A stretch of 64,000 bases of DNA from Echinococcus granulosus (lineage: Eukaryota > Platyhelminthes > Cestoda > Cyclophyllidea > Taeniidae), in the NCBI RefSeq assembly GCF_000524195.1, contig NW_020170434.1, forward strand, positions 150,361 through 214,360, in the 5' to 3' direction. Positions 57,384 to 64,000 of the stretch are shown one piece after another (the stretch's first letter is position 1; each line of letters begins with the position of its first letter). Both the position numbers and the translations under genes were made by a program. Below the pieces are notes generated by a model, which made no database searches, was not told the origin of the DNA, and worked only from the letters and a program-made list of their open reading frames with translations.

Positions 57384-59984
57384 ATCTACGTTTCGCCAAC
57401 TCATTCTGGCGTAATTCATACAAAATGTGTAGTCGCCATCAGTCAGTTACATTGACTCGCTGAGCAGGCCATTTCGCAGGAGTAAATATTATAAAATATG
57501 CGTAGGTTGCCCTTTTTTTTCGGTGGATAAACGGACATGAATTAGCGGGATGTGGGAGTCGACTAGCCGTACAAAATAGAATTGTGTAGAACGAAGAGGA
57601 CAGTAAATTATCAGGTTACGTCTGGCACTGCTACACCCTGTAATATCCACAAACAAGGCTGTCTGGTCAATGTGGCCGAATGACATTTGTGCTGTTGCCG
57701 AGCGAAGCTTTTCAGTCTACTGTACTCCGTCCCCCCCCCCCGCCCCCTCTTGATGGCGTAAACGCATTCCATTTTTTCAGTTTTTTGGATTGTTTACTCT
57801 ACAGCACCCTGATGAGTAACTTGATCGGGATTCAGCCAATCACATCGAGGCATATGGTGGGTTGTTACTTCCTTTGTGTACTTTGGAAGCCAAGACCGTT
57901 TTTTTTGACGCACTTGATTCATGTAGCCAACACTTTTCGTTCACAAAACAAATATTTCATGCGGCTACTTAGCTGCAAAGCTCATTCAATATCATTTGTT
58001 TCCAGAGCAGTGATGAGGTGAAAAAGGAAGCGAATGCCGATACCACCGAGAGTGCCAACGCTTCGAAGACGCCAAGCCCCTCAAGTATTGACCCTAAAAA
58101 TCAAGCAATAGCTCAAAAGTGCCTCGTTAGACGTCCAGACATCATAAAGTCAAGGTGAAATCACAAAGCCATCAGAGGATGAATGAAATTCTAAGTCCCA
58201 ATGTAGCGAGATAAGGACGATCGGGTGGAACTCGACTAGAGAATTCCACGGCTCGATCGCAGAATCGCCAGGCAACCTTGGCCAATCACTGCCGAAGGGT
58301 AATGGTCCATGTGTTAAGCGCCACTTCCGTTGTTTGCGTGGAAGGTTTTGTTGGAAGCGACCCAAAAACTTAGTACACCCCGCCGCCACTACTTAAGATT
58401 GAGCGATACTAGGTATGTCCCTTTTTCCAATTTTAGAATGTCAATTTTCTTGATGAATCATTGCCGGTGAGCAAATTAAACACTTAGACTAGGTAAACAC
58501 ATTCCTCCATCGCTAACTTGGAGAGGAGGTCATCCAACTTTCGGTCACTTAAGAATGTGCAAATAAACGAGTCCTTTGCAAGAGAGGCGCAAAATTCGAT
58601 ACTATTGGGAACGGGAATTCGCAGCCTTTAATTTATGCCACTCGCTGCTCCATTTACTTAAAAAATAATGCGCTAGAAATCAAAAGTTTATTCGACAGTG
58701 ACTTCATGACTAAAGGAAGCCTCATTAGGTTGGCGGTTTCGCAGCAGCTAAGCAGATGGCGAAATTTGTATTGGCGCGCTTCATCCTCATGACTGTCATT
58801 GGGTGAGTCAGAGCGGGCGTGCGTGTACACACCAGCCTGGATTTTCCCACCAATGAGAAAATGCTGTGTCATTGTGTTCGCTTTGCCTGGGCGGCGAGGG
58901 AATAAGACGCTGTCACTGGATTGGTCAATTTCCACACACAAGTCCTCGATTCACTAGGACTTTCAGAAAAGTCAATTTAAAGTGGGAGACGTCAATCAAA
59001 TGTCGTGCGTAATAGGTGGTTTGCCATTTCGCAGTGGTACTGTCAAACCATGAAGTTTACTTTTTTTTTCCCTCGAGCATTTCCATGGTAACCTAAATAT
59101 GGGCTGGGCGCTCTAAATGTGGAAGTCCCCTTTTATCCGACAAACAATTTGGCTAGATGGGAATCCGAAATACAAAATCCTCTAGAACCTTCTTTTCTTC
59201 CAAAAGTATTTTTGCTAGTGGCTGTTTGCAATTTACTTTGGCCTTGCTTCTAGGGGACCACTCCGACCTTGAGGGGACAATTAAATTTGCTAATGTCAAT
59301 TGTGGGTTCTAGCCACAACCCGTGGGGCATCTTACTCGTCAATGACGTGTCAAGGTCGGGTCGAGGATTCCTCTCGCACTTTTGCTGAATTTATACTAAG
59401 TGAAAGATGTATTAAATACACTACTGAAAAGGTTAAGTGGATTCTAACATCTGATGAAGAAATACAAGTCAGATTTCAGATCTCATTAGTTTTTATGTAT
59501 ATACAGTAGACAAACTCTTAGCAGAGGTTTTTTCACGTTTCATTCCCTTTTTTAAACTAAAATGGGGCTGAAGGACACTCTGGAGATTGTCCCGACCAAT
59601 GATAAGTTGAGTCAATATAATTCCTTCCTCTTCCAGGGAATATTGCGTCATCACATAAAATTTCTAATCAAAAATTTTACCAATTTCTGCATTCCCGGGG
59701 CTTGACTTCTGTGGATCTTGGCTGAACAAACAAGTCGGGCTCTCTTGACAAGCAAGGGGAGGGGATGTTTGGTCGTGAGTCACTTCAGCTAATAACAAAG
59801 GCGGTCGCATGGCATAGAAAATGGACGGATGATGGCCGGAGGTTCACACGTCTCCGTGTTATGCATACATCCTGACTGGAATGGTAATGCAACAATACTG
59901 CCTTCCCCGTCAAATCGGAAATGGGTGGTGATGGTGGTGGTGACGAGGAAATCCTCAGATTTCTAATATCATCCGGTCTAGAAA

Positions 59985-60350
59985 TGTGGATGGATGGCGG
60001 TCAGTATCAGCCGAGAGTGACCGACGGAAAGGAGGTGGGAAGATTAATTCCGTATTAATGGGCAGATGGATGAATAAACGGAACAAGAGTGGATGGAACA
60101 ATGGCCTAGAACTGAATAGGTATTAGACAGGGGAAATTAGAAATGACCGGGTCAAGTATGGAGGGGTGAGTAACTGATCTTTGTAAATTAATGGGTGGAT
60201 AAATGAACAATAAGACGGATGGATGGATTAGTACATAAATCGTAGATTTGATGGAGGACTGGATGGATAACGTGAAAGGCTGATTAAGTAGAATAGGTGG
60301 GTGGATGAAAGGGAGGTTGGATGGATGGATGGATAGACGAATGGATGGTC
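59985..60350 (+). repeat. Degenerate TGGA/GGAT-rich simple repeat
   Basis: Imperfect array of ATGGATGG-like units (gtggatggatggcgg near 59986, gacggatggatggatta near 60213, ttggatggatggatggatag at 60317-60336), interrupted by unrelated bases. It looks like an old tetranucleotide microsatellite. Confidence 0.7.
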
Positions 60351-61018
60351 ATTTATTAATTTTGGTGTTGACGGCTTCTTTTCTCGTTTGAAGGTGTTTC
60401 CTACCTCCTAGTAAAAAAAGCAGCATCAGGCTCAATCCAATGGGGACAAATTCATGACACGAGTAAAGCAGTAATTGTCTTCAAGAGCAAAGTATGTTTA
60501 AGGTAGTTGTTTTAGGTCTAACCGTTTAAACAAATCCTGGAGTATAGGACATGCGCTTTTTCAGTAGATGTTCTAACCACTAACGCCAGCGAGTAGGCCA
60601 TTGACATCGTCCACCTACCTGTTGGTAGCTCTCGGAGGACAAGGCTTCAAATAATAGCTCCCTTCACAAGGCGAGTTCAAATTAGGCCACCTAGAAAGCC
60701 GACATGATCATTCACTTCCAGGCTAGGTGATCAGAGCCGTGCTGAAAGAATTCGGTAGCTTTTTTGATCTGTAGCGCTTAACAATCATCGAAACAGTCAC
60801 TCGTTCACTGCGAGTCCCGTGGATGATGCTCAGATGTACTGACTTACTTCAGGAGACAAACACTCTCCCAGTGGGAAATTTCATCCCCTACCAGGAGATC
60901 TTGGGGAACACTCGACTTTCTCCACACCAACCACAGTGTCAATAATGGTCTACACCACTTAATATATTTTCAACAGAATTAGGTACAATTGTTTGTTATA
61001 AACTCGTAAGGCACCCGT

Positions 61019-61034
61019 GTCACGTATTTGTGAC
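61019..61034. repeat. Dyad motif GTCAC-GTATTT-GTGAC, reverse flanks
   Basis: Exact half-sites; on the minus strand the flanks read CGAC and ACGGG. Its minus-strand left side begins CCAGAAT about 28 bases out, as does the copy at 57368. Confidence 0.6.
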
Positions 61035-63584
61035 GTCGAGCTTGGCTTCACTTTTATTCTGGAGTTAAAAGGAGGATGAGATATTCTCAATTAATAAGGC
61101 GATTGTATGAAGTCTTTTAAACTTGTCATAGGCGCTGTCTCACAAAGAACTCTAAATATACCTATTTGACAAAGAGGGGATGAGGGAAGGGGTAAGGACA
61201 CTGGTGTGACATTTGAAAGAGGGCAAGTACCATCCGACTTAGGATCGTTGTCACCTGAGTTCGACAGGTAGTCGTAGTGCTTCAGAGGAGTCTTGTGTTA
61301 TGTGGGAGACCTCAAAAGAACTGGGCTGGTTCAAGGTCTAATCCGTTACTTAAAACATTCGCATGACTGGCAACCTACTTAAATGAGAATTTGAGTTATA
61401 AGTAGGTAGCAAGTTCAAATTGCTAAAGACAAAATCAAATTCCTCAAATGTCCAACCTTTTAGTCCTTTACCATATCAGAGGAGGGATGAAGGAATAACA
61501 GCAGCAGGGAAAAATACTAATGTTTTGTCGGGTTAGCGTTTCATGCATGTTCGAATGAAACCAAGACTCCAAATTCCATCCAACCAGTAACCACTTTTCA
61601 ATTCTTTTGTATGTGCTTAGGATTAATAGAATTCCTTTTACGCAGATACATTCATCTTTACGTCTTGTTAACAGTACGCCTGAATCATAACAAGGCAGTC
61701 TACTTCGTTTCGCCATTGATGGCGAATTGGTCTCGTCCGCTCGTTTTGATCCTGTTTTGGCCATGTTAAGGCAATTATTTCTCAAAAGCAGTGAGAGGGA
61801 CGCTCAACTCTTTCGAGGTATCAAAATTAGAAGACTGCCTTGTTACCCTTGTAGACTTACGTATTTGTGTAGTACCACTGCCCCTCTAGGAAGACCAATT
61901 TCCTTTGTAATTTTATTGTAAAATGTGTTGACTAGATGTCTAGGATCAGGTAAGCGTTCCACATGCTGAGTGGATGCTCACGGAAGCATCTGCTGCACTG
62001 TAGTGGGAGAGACTGCCACGTCTGGAGCTTAGGCGAACAGTTCAACTTCGATGACTTTACACCGCATAAATATCTTGATGGGGCTGGCTACCTACAAGTC
62101 TTCTGTACATATCCTTGATTTTGAGTTTAGAGCCTCCGGTAACTAGAAATTTGTCTTAGCTTCACATGTTCCATGGACGCAATCATTGCTAGTGCTGATT
62201 AATGGCGCTTGGAAGGTGGGTCCATGTGACGCACCCTTTCCATGAGTGGTCGAACGCGCCTACCGCCCGCATAAGACTAGATGTTGTATTACTTCAGCAA
62301 CAGTCCATCTGTTTGCATGCCTCAGTGAATGTTCCGGTCGGAGATGAGCGATATCAGTATCTTTCTCCTTAACAGTAGGGTCATCAAATCTTGGCGGATA
62401 GCTATCTCTTCATCGGCCACCTTTGTAGACAAAAAAATCTACAAGACAGGATGTATTTTCAGTGGTCCTCTTTTTGTCCACCCAACACATCCAATTTGAA
62501 GAACAGCGAACTGAAGCTTGGCCACCTTCAATGCCGATTACCCTAAGATTTATGACTTGAATCCAAGCCTTCTCTGAAGGTGTAACGAGAAAAGGGACCG
62601 ATGGAATGAGCAAAAGCATGCCCATTCAGTGGTGTAGGAATGAAAGCCATTTTATGGAGTCAACAGTCGATAAGGAAAACATGAGATGCTGAGACAAAAG
62701 AGGCGAGTGTGGTAAGCCCACTCCTCAAGGGAACACATGGTGGGACTGCCCTGTAGGCTGCAGGGTCCTCTGAAGGTCATCGTGCAATGGCGGCGCCGTC
62801 TTGAGCTAGTCCTCGGTGGAAGCAGAAATTACCGACCTCCACTACGTCTTAAAGTAACTGCCCTGACGATTCTCCATTGTGCGGTCATTTGACTTCCAAA
62901 TGGTCTGTAAAGTAATGAAGAAAGCACACCACTGAAGGAAATCATGTAGGGTTTGTTGATAACTCGCGCGACCTCAGGATGACCTATCGCCTTAGTGTAA
63001 ACATCGTCGTAGGCCTGAGTTTGAATTGTGAGTCCTTTACGAGACGAATTATCTCGTCGGGTAAGTAATATGAGTGACTTGATGATGCTCTACATCGTAA
63101 GGCAATCGCTTCCAGTAATAACATTTGCTATAATGCCAACCATTGCACTTAGGAAGGTCAAATGGACTTTTGTGGGTGCCTTTCAAACCGATGAAGCCCC
63201 ATCTTATTCCACTGATAGGAATTGTGCAGGTTCTGGAGACAGGGAGAGCTGTTAAAAGTCGAATTGTTTCAAATCTTCTGCAGCACACCTCCGCGTCTTT
63301 GTTTTTTCGATAGGATCGCAATAAAGTTGGCTTTACCAGTGCTGCTAGGGTATTTATTCAAGTCACACCGGAAATGCGGAAGGACTAAGAGGCTATAGTC
63401 ACGAACAAGGAGGTGGTAGCAGTGATGAAAACATTTTATTCGGTAGAATATAGCCAAAATAAATATGGAAAAATTCATCAAGAAATAAAGGCTAGACCGT
63501 CAAAAATTAACAATAAAATAACTTTAGAGAACAAGTCTAGTTATTTGGCGGCGTCAGGTGTCCTGGTAGCAGGTGTTAAAATTT

Positions 63585-64000
63585 TGACCTCCGGAGTCAT
63601 ATAAGTGTGACGGATTCCGATGTTCTCACCTAACACCGAGAACACGTATACGTGGCATGCGTCCTTTATCATGCCATCATGGTAAACGGATGCATCACGT
63701 GGAGGGTAACAAACGAATCGTTTGACCTTTGAACACTATCTGTGGGTGCCGGAAATCATCTGTTTCACCGGTAAACGAAACGGCCAGATCGGTGATGCAG
63801 GTGTTGGTGCTGGTGCTGGTGTCGTGTTGTGGACAGACCGTGGTGATTCCGTTGCCTCCGTGACAGGACCCGACAATAAGAGTGCCACTTAATAAAGGCG
63901 AGATCGAGTAGATTGTCAAGGCAGCTATCAAGAGCGGATGGAAGAACAAGGAGGTGCCAGTGGAATGAATGAAGAGTGATACGTTCAACAGAGTCAGTAG
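63585..64000 (-). repeat. Right arm of the inverted duplication (reaches window edge)
   Basis: Reverse complement of 53911-54321. The outer end runs to the last base of the window (cagagtcagtag), so the true length is unknown. The inner end has the dyad variant GTCATATAAGTGTGAC at 63596, in the same relative position as the variant in the left arm. Confidence 0.9.

Larger units (their letters stand above)
54322..63584. other. DNA between the inverted arms, gene-poor
   Basis: About 9.3 kb with no transposase, integrase, reverse transcriptase or other recognisable coding region, and no supported host exon apart from a possible small frame at 55941. It holds a TGGA-rich repeat near 60 kb and two exact copies of the GTCAC-N6-GTGAC dyad (57368, 61019). 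Confidence 0.5.

Noticed and set aside
45000..61040. Possible tRNA genes at sites such as GGGTTCAAACG (45036) and GAGTTCAAATTAGG (60673)
   Set aside because: The B-box-like matches are imperfect and no A box or cloverleaf stems could be built around them.

Overview
The window looks like nuclear DNA of a flatworm, most likely a tapeworm. The genes are intron-rich, have canonical GT-AG introns and belong to animal families (AP-3 adaptor, hnRNP H/F, signal peptide peptidase, Bak/Bax, NAA60, troponin C). Many introns are only 33-50 bp long (for example 36, 33, 45 and 41 bp in the hnRNP gene and 35, 36, 43, 39, 50 and 35 bp in the peptidase gene), a size class typical of platyhelminths. The species assignment is inference; no rRNA or mitochondrial marker is present.

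Layout. Positions 1-38000 are gene-dense: (1) the 3' exons of an AP-3 delta adaptin gene (+); (2) a complete hnRNP H/F-type gene with three quasi-RRMs (-); (3) a complete nine-exon signal peptide peptidase gene (+); (4) a single-pass receptor-like gene (-) with a Cys-rich ectodomain and a cytoplasmic tail made of about 18 copies of a P-x-[ILVM]-[DNRH]-W repeat; (5) a coiled-coil gene (+) starting 320 bp head-to-head from gene 4; (6) a Bak/Bax-type Bcl-2 family gene (+); (7) a NAA60 (NatF) acetyltransferase gene (-); (8) a seven-exon gene for a disordered His/Gly/Arg- and Ser/Thr/Ala-rich protein (-); (9) a divergent troponin C gene (-). From 38 kb to the end the only convincing gene is an intronless one at 49712-50887, encoding an acidic, probably N-myristoylated protein with two amphipathic helices of the PKA-anchoring kind. 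The rest is AT-rich or repeat-bearing DNA without supported genes, a 100-base assembly gap at 53811-53910, a degenerate TGGA-rich repeat near 60 kb, and a roughly 410-bp near-identical inverted duplication (53911-54321 versus 63585-64000).

The genes share no pathway. They are housekeeping and muscle genes in a compact block: nuclear RNA processing (hnRNP), ER and Golgi membrane proteins (signal peptide peptidase, NAA60), endosomal sorting (AP-3), mitochondrial apoptosis (Bak-like) and thin-filament calcium sensing (troponin C). Exon joins were chosen by hand so that reading phase is kept across every intron; for the complete models (genes 2-9) the summed CDS length is divisible by three.

The observations most worth pursuing are the repeat tail of gene 4 and a recurring 16-bp dyad, GTCAC-N6-GTGAC. 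The dyad has five exact and at least four near matches, eight of the nine lie in the gene-poor right half, and two mark the inner edges of the inverted duplication.
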